Below, one piece after another: positions 1 through 10,430 of a stretch of 64,000 bases of DNA (the first letter of the stretch is position 1; every line of letters begins with the position of its first letter). Source of the DNA: Crambe crambe (lineage: Eukaryota > Porifera > Demospongiae > Poecilosclerida > Crambeidae); NCBI GenBank assembly GCA_963924555.1, contig OZ004584.1, positions 2,789,001 through 2,853,000 of the forward strand. Direction: 5' to 3'. The notes beneath the pieces are model-generated. The model did not search any database, had not been told where the DNA came from, and saw only the letters and a program-made list of their open reading frames with translations. The translations under genes and the position numbers were made by a program.

Positions 1-17
1 TTTCTATCACATAATAG

Positions 18-3000
18 AAAGTGATGATGGATATCAAGAACAGCAAATGTCCATACACTGTCAATTATCATTTTAAATCAGGAGGAGCAAGGTAATTAAA
101 CTAATAATTATGAATTGAAGTTTATGGTTTGACCTTAGGTTCTTCGGTGATGGATTATTTACGGTGCTGGATTATGATTCCTGGAAGCTAAGAAGGAGAC
201 TCCATAATCCAGCTTTTAATAAAATGTATGGTTTATCGCTTCAACCACATAAGTACTGAAATCAACCACATAGCTACAGTACTGAAATTAAGCTAGTCAA
301 ATGCTCTGATGAAAATAATTTTATGCCAGTTGTTTGAAGAATCTGGTGACTACAACATTCAATGTTTGTACGGATGATTTCCTCAAGCAGTTAGCACCCT
401 TGGCTAATGGGAAAACTAGTATTCCCTTAAATGACTACATCACAGACTTGAACACTGATGTCATCAGCAAGGTATTTGAGAGCATGTAGCAGCCATTTCT
501 CTTTCCTTTTCTTTCTTTCTTTCTCTCCCTCCTTCTTGCTTATGATTTCTTGATTCTATCTCTCCTTTAGGCTGGATTTGGAACTGATTTCACTAAGATC
601 TGGGATGCCAAGTCCTTGGGTATAGCCTCACTAATTGACGAGGGAAAAAACATTGTCACTCACTTATTAAATGAAATTCTCACTACTGATTATTATTCTT
701 TCTTCATTTACCCACCTATTGCTCATGTATGTGAACCAGTCTAGCTGTAGTTGCTCCTGACAGAAAGAAAAATTTTCTGTCTGAGTAAATAGGCATTGCA
801 AGTGTTTCCAATGCACATGTTTGGTGCTAAGCCCTTGATAACATTAAATGTGACATACGTAGTACAGTACAAATATCATTTGCTAACTATAATTCTATTC
901 CCTACGTACGTAGTACTTCTTTCCATTTAAAGCAAGACGCTATCAAAAACTTGTTAATGCCATGAGGAAGATAGGAAAAGAGTGTATCATGAACAGGATC
1001 AAAACTATCCAGAATGGAGAGAGGCCTCCTGATGACATCTTAACTCACATGCTGAAGCTAGCATGTAAGCACAACACAACTTCTAATCTATACACTCGAT
1101 ACAAAATAACAATCAAAAGAGAACATCTCTGTACGAAGGACAAAAGGATGGGTCCCAAATGTGTCCATTATTAGGAGGTTCCACTGTACTACTTAAGCAA
1201 TTATGTCAGAATACTAAATAGCTAAGTTACCAACGTAGATGAGTAGTTCGATCTGGCTAAAATTCAGTATAGAGATGTAACCTATAGCTATATAGTAAAT
1301 TATCATTTTCTGTGCAGTTTCAGAAGACACAGCTGATATGGAACTTCTCATAGATGACTTCTGTACATACTTTGCTGGTGGTAAGAGGATAGTGATGCAC
1401 CTTGTGTGTGCGTGCATGCGTGCTCGCGTATGTGTGTGGATCAATAAGAGAAATGAAAGGGTAGCTAGCTCTGTAATTTTTCTACTTGGTATGTAACTTA
1501 GTATGTAATGTAATAAATATGTAATAATTATGTAGTTTTTTTAAACCAGGATCGTTAATGGCCCCTACACTATGCTCTGCCGTTGCTCTTATTCAGCAAA
1601 ATCCTGATGTCTTGGAAAAGTACCCATTCATTCATAGAGGTGGAGATACTTACCATGATTTATGATTCATTAGGTTGATGAATGAGATTAGAGAAGTATT
1701 AGGTGATGAAACTTTTGTAACGGCTGAGGACTTGGATAAACTACAATATACTGAGCAGGTACAACAATTGAATTAATAATTATGTACTGTAGCCTAATCT
1801 CTTGTTCTCCTACACACGCAAAATACAGATCTTGAACGAGACTCTTCGGCTCTATCCACCCGATTATAGAATCTATAAATATTTGCATTCAGACACAATA
1901 CTAGATGGTTATGTTGTCCCTGCTAATAGCTCAATCCAGGTACATATGTATTAACTACCTCAATAGCTAGCTTGTTAGCTAATTAGTATTGTCCTTAATA
2001 TAATTAGCTATGACTAAAGTATCTAAGTATCATAGCTTAATTTTCAAGCATGATTCTCATGGATTTATAGCTCTATGAAAATTTGAAAGTCGACTATTAA
2101 GATGTATTCAGGCTATAGCTAGCTACTATAGCTAAATTTGATAAGTAGCTAAGCATGCAGTTTGTTTTTAAGCCGCCATTATAGGTTTGCACCAGAAGTA
2201 AGCATTATCGGCAGGATTATAATTGGCGAGTGAAACAAGCTTACCCCCTTATTCATGCAAATTGAGATTTAGATACTTATATCATATTTAATACACACGC
2301 GCATACGTTCATTTGACCTTTGACCCCACAAATAAAACATACCCACAACACAGTCACTTAGCAACAAACAGCTAGAGCTTATTGCATTTTGTCATACCCA
2401 ACCCGGGTTGAGATTCAATCTGGATTCCAATCTACCTAATAGATGTTGGTCGGATTGGAAGCTGCCATAGAGGCCAACATGATATAGCTATACATGGGCT
2501 ATCTACCTAGAATGGGATTCAATATATAATTTTAAGTTGTAACTGTTATTTTTCAGTTATTTATGCCTTTACCTTCTCGGATGCCGCAGAACTTTGAAGA
2601 TCCTGATGTTTTTGATCCAAGACATTTTGATCCTGATAAGAAAAAGTAGGACCTGAAAATCTTATAGCAAATTTATATATAGCTAGCTACATAGCTAACA
2701 GTAGCATGCCTGCAAAAAAAGATCTCATCCCAACAAAAATTCACGCAATAGCTAACCCATCTGCATAGATAATTTTTATGCAGCTATATTATAGCTATAC
2801 GTATTGCACTTAATTAATAAGTCTTATATTAAGCTATTATGTATTGGTTTGCAGACCCAGTGCATACGTATATTTCCCTTTTGGAATTGGTCATCAATCT
2901 TGCATAGCAAGACATTTTGCAATGGCAAGGAGTTTACCTTAATTATAGCTAGCTAATTAGCTATCTCTTAGCTATAATAATATTATGGTAGCCATAATTA

Positions 3001-3330
3001 CAGTGTATAGATATGGGCCCTAAGAAGGATCTCCATACTATTTATACTTTTACAGTTTAGGCCAACTCCACCCCATGCAATGTAATCTGATGTGCATTTA
3101 TATACTATAGCTATACTCACTAATTCTATATTAGCTAGCTATAATCCCTAAACTTCCATTATACACTCACTGCTTCCATTATCACTCAGATGGAGATGAA
3201 ACTTTTATTGGCAAGGCTTTTCCAGACTTACAAGATTTCTTTTCCTGAGGATTACAAGCTGGTTTTTGTTCAAAGAGGCACCACTGAGCCCAAGGATCTC
3301 AATTGTACTTTATTACCTATGGACATATAG
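18..3330 (+). CDS. Cytochrome P450, CYP46-like, copy 1 (5' end outside window)
   Basis: Heme-thiolate monooxygenase family, normally ER-anchored. Twelve exons are visible: 18-91, 139-225, 330-471, 571-730, 933-1064, 1318-1380, 1550-1619, 1674-1758, 1829-1939, 2557-2645, 2855-2924, 3190-3330 (stop TAG). Exon lengths and phases equal those of the intact copy at 45,033-50,018, so three 5' exons lie upstream. Motifs seen: ExxR (ETLRLYPP, exon at 1829), a PERF-like FDPRHFDPD, and the heme loop FPFGIGHQSCIARHFAM. The C-terminal TTEPKDLNCTLLPMDI resembles the end of CYP46 (cholesterol 24-hydroxylase). Two oddities: the I-helix reads AGGSLMAPT without the usual acid-alcohol pair, and the heme loop has Gln where the other copies have Arg. 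The last intron begins with GC. Family call is firm; substrate unknown. No lesion in the visible part. Confidence 0.88.
2314..2326 (+). promoter_or_regulatory. DR1 nuclear-receptor-like site in a P450 intron
   Basis: TGACCTTTGACCC is two AGGTCA-type half-sites (reverse strand) spaced by one base, the DR1 form bound by RXR/HNF4-class receptors. It lies in the long intron after the ExxR exon. Equivalent sites are at 35,241-35,253 and 46,315-46,327 (inverted). In the pseudogene copy one half-site is mutated (13,790-13,802). Function is inference. Confidence 0.3.
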
Positions 3331-4890
3331 TTGGACATAATAGTTGGGGGGAAATACAAATCTACTCTTGCTATCAGGCTATACATTATGTATCATACTT
3401 ATACATAACTAGGAACCCTATATAAGCTGGCAACCTGTTGTATCTAGCTAGCTATTGACTATAGCTATTAAACATTGATATTATATTAACTCTATTGAAT
3501 TCAGATTTATGTTGCACACGAGGTACCTAGCTAGCTAGCTATGTGCTTAAGCATGCACAAGATGTGGATGCACCATTGCTCATGTTGATGAATGCATCCA
3601 TAAAATGTGAGTGACAGCTAGCTATTGAATTTACAATCCATGATAGAGAATAAAATTAAGTGATCACTACCTCCTCTATGTACGTATGTCTACTGGATAT
3701 AGAGCTCTAACAAGCAAATTGTATCTTCACGATCACTACCATCATTATAAATCCCGAGTTCCAAGTTATCAGTGACGGCTTGGCTAATAGCTGTTCTTAT
3801 AAAACCATGGAAGGGACAGAAGGTACTAAAATGACCACACCCACACCCCTGGCCATCCCAGAGTGGATCGAGATAAAAAATATCATTGATAGTATTAATT
3901 GCCAATGTCTATGTCGCAAAAGTAGTCATTTCCAATGTACTACGCATGCGTACTGTTTTTAACAAGTTAGTCTTTTAAAAAGACTAGGAATGCCTCGGCA
4001 CGACTTCAGTGCAACCTTTATTATTATTAAATTTTATAAATAATGTGCACTAAGCAACATGGCTTATTGTAGTAAGGTGGGTATTTACACAGCTAGTATT
4101 CTTGTTGTTCAAACTGCCGTTTTGAATGATTCTCACGCATATAACTTGATTGAAGTATGTCTGGGATTCTTTCATTAGATTCTCCTTCAACATGGCTCTC
4201 TCTAAGTCTTTGGCACTTCAAATGATCACCTAGTTCATGTACATTGCAATCTCTGTTTTGCTGTCTTCTCTGCATGGGCTTGATTTGTTGGCAAAGACAG
4301 CCAAGAAGCATCACTCTCTTCACGGTGTAGCATTACTGCGTAGTGACTGTGAGCCTGAGCCTGTCTGTTTGTAACGTGGCTCTGTTGTTTTTGTTCATTG
4401 CTGTCTTTTAGTCAGTTCTCTGTATGGGCTTGATTTGTTGGAAAAGATGGCCAAGAAGCATCAGCACTCTCTTCACGGTGTAGCAGCATTACTGCGTAGT
4501 GACTGCGAGCCTGAGCTTGAGCCTGTTTATCTTTTTTGTCTTGGCTTAGCTAGCTAGTAGCTAGAGAGCTAGTGCTAATAATGCACGTGCTCGATACGCG
4601 TATACGCATCACCGCGCACCATTGCGCGCGCTATTATTATGTACCATCATAGATTATAGTCGCCTTTGGCACTGTGCCTCGGCACTCCGGTGCCGAGGCA
4701 AAAAAAATTTTTTCCCTCGCACTCGAATTTGGAGAGAAGTAAGCCTTGGCTGGTGACTGTTTTCTAACCTTAATTTGGTGTACAATTAACTTTTTCGAGG
4801 CTCAACGACGAGCATGCGCGAGAATGCACACTCAGCATTATAGCATGCATGCGCGCGGTTGCCAGGCAGCGAAACGAAAAGAAAAAAAAA
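3331..4890. other. Intergenic region with a local direct duplication and a GC-rich hairpin
   Basis: No convincing gene. Up to about 3,530 it parallels the region downstream of the copy at 36,521. A block of roughly 105 bp at 4,261-4,366 recurs at 4,411-4,526 (TGGGCTTGATTTGTTGG, CACTCTCTTCACGGTGTAGC), a local tandem duplication. A perfect 10-bp stem, TGCCTCGGCA with TGCCGAGGCA, sits at 4,675-4,700 just before an A/T run. A related half, TGCCTCGGCAC, occurs near 3,990. The promoter of the gene starting at 4,891 should lie here; no TATA box is obvious. Confidence 0.5.
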
Positions 4891-7800
4891 ATGTACTCCA
4901 TATTGCTTGTTTCTTCTATCCTACTAGCTGTAACCAGCGCCCAGACAGGTTAGTCAATGCAATTTTAAACTAGCTATATACATGCACATGTAGCTACGGT
5001 ACTTGACATCAATTATACAGCTGAACTCCTGCAATAAAGTGAAAGCCAAATGGGCAAATGCCTAATGTTCTCTCCGGCCAACCAAACCTTGAAGTAGTTG
5101 ACACTCTATGGTAGTCTGGCTGTGCCGACCCTACCTCCTTTTTCTTTGGGGTACGGGTGGGGGGAGGGAAAGGGTCTGGTAACTCTAGCATAAACGAGTT
5201 GTGTCAATGCTGCCAGGACGGTAGATTGCTAGAAATTGGTGCACACGCTCTTCTTAATTACCTGTGTGCTTCCCAGCATGGCTAGCTGTACTGTAGACTG
5301 TAGTGTGGTGATGGCAGAACAGCTACCTAGTCCCCTGTGCATGATGAGTGCTTCAAGAAGGCAAGCACTTAGAATAAAGCCTGAATAGTTACAGGCTGTA
5401 ACAGGGGTAATCATTCTGAGAACAGCCTCGAGATCCAGACTCGCTCCCCTCTTCTCTAGCCCTTCTCCTTGGCTGCTATGCTCTTCTACAAGTTTGTTTT
5501 CAGTCATTTATCAGCCTCGAGTCCTGTCTCCAAACACACTGTAGCAGTAAGCCCCACCTATCAATTGCAAATACGTGCGTGAAAATATTTATGGTGATGT
5601 AATCTGTGATGTAATGACACAACTCGTTTATGCTAGAGTTACCAGACCCTTTCCCCCAAGAAAAAGGAGGTAAAGGGTTGGCGCAGCAAGACTACCTCTA
5701 TGGAAGTCTCATGATCTAAGATCTTACATTTTATAGGGGGAACAACTCCATCTTTCACCCAAGAGGAAATATGTAATCGTTATAATGGAACAAATTCTAA
5801 CTGTTCACATTGTATCAATCAAGGTGGCTCAGTAAGTTTTTGTTTTGTTTTTGTTTTTGTTTGTACTTACATGGTTGCAGCTAGGCATGTCAATTATGAG
5901 ACAGTCATACATAACAATTTTTGCCCGTATTGCAAAAGCCAGTAGCAGGGTGAAGCTACACTGCAAAAACAAAATTGTTATTTTAACAATCCTACTTAGT
6001 TAGGTGAGATTATATAATCATTTGAAATCTGTCAAAATGACACTATACAACACACTGTTTGGTTGTTTTAATGATGATTAGTCTTGCCTAACAGTTATGT
6101 TTATTGAAATAACAATTCTATTTTTGCAGTGTATATAAGTAAAGTGTAGGGGGAACTCACCAAAAAATTAATCCCCCCCCCCATCATTAATTTGGATCTC
6201 AAGAGTAAATCGCTAATGATGTAGTTATGAGACAGGGTGTGTATTACAAGACACTTATGAGACAGCAGCAATTTTTATTATACAATCAAGGAAGTCGATA
6301 ATGAGATAGTTAGCTATAGTGATCACAGTCTTCACAAAACTAATTGTCAGGTTTTTTATTTTTACTTTTATACTTGTACACTGCAATGATCATCCCTACC
6401 CATACTGAGGCCAGTATCATCAGCATATGACATTCCACATTTGGGACATACAACATCATCAGCTTCAGACTCATCGCAGACATTGTTGCTAGTGGATCAT
6501 TGGTACTTTCTTCCATTCTTATCTTCCCTTTTACCACTATCCCTCTTCTTTTCTCTGCTTTCTCTCTCCTCCTTTCTTTTTCTCTTTCTCATTCTCTTCC
6601 CTCTCTTTTTCTTCTCAATCTCTTTCTGTCTGATTTTCTTCTGTTCTTCTTTTCTTGCTTCTTAATTCTTATCTCTTTCTAATTTCTTAAGAGATACCAT
6701 TTCTTTTTCCTCAACCTTCTTTTCCTTTAGCTTCTGTAACACATCGCTATCAGTGATGCATATACTGCTTTACTGTTAATGGCTGGTTTCCTCTTTCTTT
6801 TAGATGCTTTTGGGTTAGAAAGAACAAGAACTTCACTGAGTAGCTATATCAGTAGCTGGGGCACTGAGGTAGCTTCAGTTAATGAGGTGCCATGGGTGAC
6901 ACACGAGATGCTGATCTTTCCTGATCCAGATATTGAAGGTGGCGAGGGTTCATTAGGATGATTGATCTTAAGCCATGCCTGCAAGATCATGACCATATAG
7001 GGCTTCCTGCTCAGCTGTGAAAAGCAAACTATACTATAGGTCCAGGATCTGAATGGTTTTCAGTGGGCTTTGGCACTTGTAAGGCTTTAGATGGAGCCAA
7101 CTGACGATCGCCTACAGCACTAATTTTTTATTTAAACTCACTCATGGTATTGAGTGAGGTTAGTGAACAGGCCCATGCTTCTGCAACAAGTGAAGCCAAG
7201 ATATCCAGTGTGATAACACGCCCAGGTTTCGCCAAATAACTCGTGCATGCCTTTGAGAAGCAGCTTTTGAATGATTAAAACACACCCACATCAAGTGGTT
7301 GCAATATATGAATTGTGTGGCAGGTAAGTACAGCATGTGGATACCATTCTCTCGAGCAAATTCAATCACATTGATATAATTATAGCTAGCTATAATTATG
7401 TGATGCATCATGGCCATCCAAAATTAGCACTACTGGTCTGATTGGAGGAATATTGTTAGAGAAAAATGTAAGCCATTCTAAAATAATGTCGTCATTAATC
7501 CAGCCGGATCTACTACTCTGAAACATAGTTACGTGGATAAATCATTAGAGGTGGTAGAACATAGCCTGTAGCTGATAGCTAAACACGACAAAATTGTACG
7601 TATGTGTTTTTCTTTTCTCCGCAGATGTTATTGAACAAGTGAGTGCAAAAAATTTTAAAAGGTTAAGTAGGGATAGCCTAAAATTTAGCTGGGTTGTACT
7701 GCAGCCTCGTATGAAAACGATCCCTACATTTGCATCCACTGCCTATAGCTAGCTATGACAGTTGTAAATGTAGGGATTGTTTTCACACGAGGCTGCAGTA

Positions 7801-10232
7801 CAGCCCTGCTAGATTTTAGGCTATCCCTATACTTACCCTATTTATTTAGAATAAATTTTTTGCACTCACTTGTTTCTATTGTTTTCTTAGTGCTTGAACT
7901 TGAAAGTAAGTGTGGCAGTATTGATCGTCACTTCTGCTGAAAGGCTACAGTATAGTACTATGCAAAGCCAGCTCTACTGTCTACATAACTCTTTTTCTTT
8001 TGTAGGTACATACACAGTTAGCTACTGGTTGAAGAATTTGTTTAGCAAAATGTTTTGTCTATCATTAAATATCAAACTTTACAGCAACAGCAATGTAAAT
8101 GACGTGTATGGCATGGTGAAATGAGCTGATTACACTACAGCCAAGTACTGGCTATAATACTACTATACGTAGGATGAGCATCTGTACTGCAATGCAGCAA
8201 GGAGTGACTGGAACATCATCAGATAAGAATAGCCGATTAAAATGAAAAACTAGCTTAGGTAGGAGCTACTGAATTGAAGCTTAGCTATTAGGCTGTAGTA
8301 GTAGCACTTATACGTGGCCCCGCCCCTACCGCATGTGCGCATCAAAATGGCATAGAAAGATTAGCTAGTGTTCCAAATGCTATCGATATCACTGATTTGT
8401 GAAGTAGAGCCTTAGTCAAAACTAATAGCAAAAGATCAGCCTCTAAGTGCCGCTCTAACAGATGGCCCGAACAGAATTTTGATGACTATAGCCAGTAAGT
8501 TGGTACGTCGATTTGATTATTATTATTATCCTTAGCTATAAAGAAAAAGAATAAAAGTCAATTTTTGAACTCGTTTTTTTCGTGAATGAATTCTAGATTT
8601 TTAAACATTCTTCCCTCTTCTGTGTAGAAGTAGTATTTCAGTGTAGTCTTCTGAAGACCTGTAGAGCAAGGGTAGATAAGAAGAGAAAGAAGAGCTTTAG
8701 TTCATACAGTCTTATGACCTTTGACCTGCCATCCCTACTTAGAGAGTGCTAACGCACTCTCGATAAACATTACGACGTCCAAGTTGCACAATGACTCTAC
8801 CAGATTTATGGACGATAGATATTCCTGTCTTGTCAGCATTAAAGATCTGCATAGGCTTTGAGAAAAGGTTCAGTTTCCCATATAATGCCCCTAGCTTCCC
8901 AAAGAAATCACTGATTGTGTCAAAGGGCTCTGTAATATGATAATGGTTGTGGAGTATGTATGGTTAATCTAGGGTGACGTTTCCTGAAGCCATTAAACTA
9001 AGTCCATCTCGACACTTGTTGCCGAAGAGTCTCTACAGGAACATTGTACATTCGTGCTATCACCCTCAAACCTTTTCCCTCAGCAACACTACTGACAGCT
9101 GGACCAAAGTTTGCACTTCTGAACACAAGCCATCTAATAATGATGAGAACAGCTAGCTATTGTAGCAGCCTAAGGATAATCAGGGTAAGACACTTATGTA
9201 CCTCCACTGGTTGGCTCTCAAAAGAAGCTGGATTCAAATGAAAAAAGCATGTGCGTGTTCAGTAGCTATGGCAATGTGCATACGCAATCAGGCCAGCATA
9301 GACTTCAAAATGAAGATACAGGATTAACTAGAATGTATCTATTTGTGTGCCTAATTTGGTTCTGATTGGAGAGTCTGTCTCATAATACAAGCTGTCTCAT
9401 AATACATACACCTTACCCATCACCAATATTACAAAACTACGAGCTACGTAACTACATGTACTCCACTTCACTCCCTTTATTTCTCATCCTGGCCTGTCAT
9501 GGTTACTTGACTGAAGTACACTCTTTTGTTGCTGAATTTTATTTTTTTTTCAGAACTCCACACACCATCCCTACTTTTTTTTTTTTTATTAAGAGTATTT
9601 TTTTTCCTTTATCTAAGTGGATTGTAGGTTCTATATAGGCTTATCTAAGTGGATTGTAGGCACTAGACATATCTAGTTAAGTCCTTTGTGGTTAAGGATG
9701 ACCACTCTACAGGATGTGTTCAGATCAAGGTTTCACTGTGACTGTACCTCTGTGATGTAATTTTTTTCTTTCGATAATAGACTAATGCTACCATTTCAAT
9801 CAAGTGCTACTGGTGTGAGCCCACAAAGGAGTGTAAAGCATTTAGCTCCTCAACACTACTCCCTACCAATATCAGCTGTCCACAACTCAAATACAATATA
9901 GGAAATTGTGCTGGTATGTTGATTCATGTATAATAGTCAAAACATAGCTGGGAGGGGGAGGAGGAGTGAACTTTTAGTAGCCACCAGACTTCCAGTTTAG
10001 AATTACGTATGAATAACCTACCATGCACCTTAATTAATCAATGGTTCTTTGCATGTCTTTCCCAGCTGACCTATGTTATTATGCTTACCTATATCTAACT
10101 AATTATAATTTTCTAGTGGCTGGCTTGTCCATTATCATCATCATCGCTGTGGCCTGTTTAGTACTGGTTGTGGCACTAATTGCAATCTGTATTTGCTGCT
10201 GCTGCTGCTGTTGCAAAAGCTGCTGCTGCTAG
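4891..10232 (+). CDS. PTTG1IP-like small type I membrane protein, copy 1
   Basis: Four exons: 4891-4948, 5737-5831, 9781-9913, 10117-10232, joined by GT-AG introns in consistent phase; 133 aa. Exon 1 is a signal peptide (MYSILLVSSILLAVTSAQ). Exons 2-3 give a PSI-like Cys module (EEICNRY, NCSHC, KCYWCEPTKECKAF, NISCPQLKYNIGNC) with several N-glycosylation sequons. Exon 4 is a transmembrane segment (AGLSIIIIIAVACLVLVVAL) followed by a Cys-rich tail ending in KSCCC. This order, and the Cys run directly after the membrane segment, match PTTG1IP (PBF). The long cytoplasmic coiled-coil tail of the vertebrate protein is missing. Intron 1 holds a 585-bp transposon; intron 2 (about 3.9 kb) holds a dead pogo-like element. 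The poly-Cys tail may be palmitoylated (inference). Confidence 0.72.
5111..5695. mobile_element. 585-bp non-autonomous hAT-like element with 7-bp TSD and a known empty site
   Basis: Ends are inverted (GTAGTCTGGCTG at left, CAGCAAGACTAC at right). The inversion continues inside through AAGGGTCTGGTAACTCTAGC and its complement. The flanks are CTCTATG at 5,104-5,110 and 5,696-5,702. The sister locus at about 37,741-37,760 has a single CTCTATG and no insert, so this is a transposition after the module duplication, or a loss from the other copy. It sits in intron 1 of the PTTG1IP-like gene. A 92-codon ORF inside has no recognisable product. The TSD length is hAT-like but the superfamily is not certain. 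Confidence 0.8.
7635..8762 (+). mobile_element. Composite hairpin element CE-1
   Basis: Fixed module order seen at four places in the window: (a) foldback arm pair 7,635-7,873 starting ACAAGTGAGTGCAAAAAATT and ending in its inverse; (b) a body of about 640 bp with conserved blocks such as GCCGCTCTAACAGATGGC; (c) a short TTA microsatellite near 8,515; (d) one module of the roughly 230-bp type ending in the palindrome AGAGAGTGCTAACGCACTCTC. It cuts a pogo-like transposase reading frame; joining the flanks restores frame, so the whole stretch behaves as one insertion. No coding potential seen. No clear TSD. Confidence 0.65.
8715..8727 (+). promoter_or_regulatory. Perfect DR1 motif inside CE-1
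   Basis: TGACCTTTGACCT is an exact DR1. The same perfect motif is in the sister element at 40,915-40,927; near-perfect forms (ending in ACCC or ACAC) occur in the three modules at 28,518-29,213. It may be chance or a transposon-borne enhancer site. Confidence 0.25.
9406..9640. repeat. Fragment of a GTAGGGAT-type foldback MITE
   Basis: Contains CTTACCCATCACC, a TTTTGTTGCTGAATTTT block and CATCCCTACTTTTTT, the conserved parts of the MITEs at 31,193 and 50,269. It is truncated and shuffled. The parallel fragment in the sister duplicate is at about 41,650-41,850. No gene. Confidence 0.5.
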
Positions 10233-10430
10233 CTAACTGTCTTAACTTCTATTATAGTTAGCTAGTTATAATGAATAATTCATGTTAATTTCTTTGAGTG
10301 CAAAAAAAAAAAAAAAAATTGCTGATGCACACTCATTAAATTTGATTGAGGAAGTAGCTAAAGTAGCTATTATTATAGGTATTATTATATTATTATTATA
10401 GATATATCAGATATATATTAATATATATAT
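10233..10430. other. 3' flank of the PTTG1IP-like gene, simple-sequence rich
   Basis: Holds an A-run near 10,302 and ATTATT/ATATAT microsatellite that forms the left border of the next composite element. No gene seen. Confidence 0.4.

Larger units (their letters stand above)
6225..9405 (-). pseudogene. Pogo/Tigger-like (DDE_1) transposon, degenerate, copy 1
   Basis: Minus-strand fragments read as a pogo-type transposase. 8,767-9,180 gives the helix-turn-helix part and the N-terminal catalytic part (ISDFFGKLGALYGKLNLFSK, MQIFNADKTG). 7,170-7,632 gives the second catalytic block (RPVVLILDGH, NVIEFARENGIHMLYLP, HLMWVCFNHSK). 6,340-6,900 is a Lys/Glu-rich tail ending in CPKCG. Frames are broken in several places. 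The coding region is split at the RRNV/AEKRKTH position by the composite element at 7,635-8,762. Subterminal TATGAGACAG motifs occur in inverted orientation near both edges (6,230 and 9,380). It lies antisense within intron 2 of the PTTG1IP-like gene. Edges are approximate. Confidence 0.72.

Noticed and set aside
962-1174. Single-exon ORF starting MRKIGKECIMNRIK
   Set aside because: It is exon 8 of P450 copy 1 read through the donor into the intron; the same applies to 14,967-15,248 and 47,443-47,691 in the other copies.
1400-1440. TGTGTGCGTGCATGCGTG-type alternating purine/pyrimidine tract (possible Z-DNA)
   Set aside because: Short degenerate microsatellite in an intron, present in all copies with varying length; nothing indicates function.
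5229-5507. 92-codon reverse-strand ORF
   Set aside because: Lies wholly inside the 585-bp non-autonomous transposon and resembles nothing known.
6441-6682. Phe/Leu/Ser-rich forward ORFs
   Set aside because: Antisense shadow of the Lys/Glu-rich tail of the pogo-like transposase; same for 38,240-38,467.
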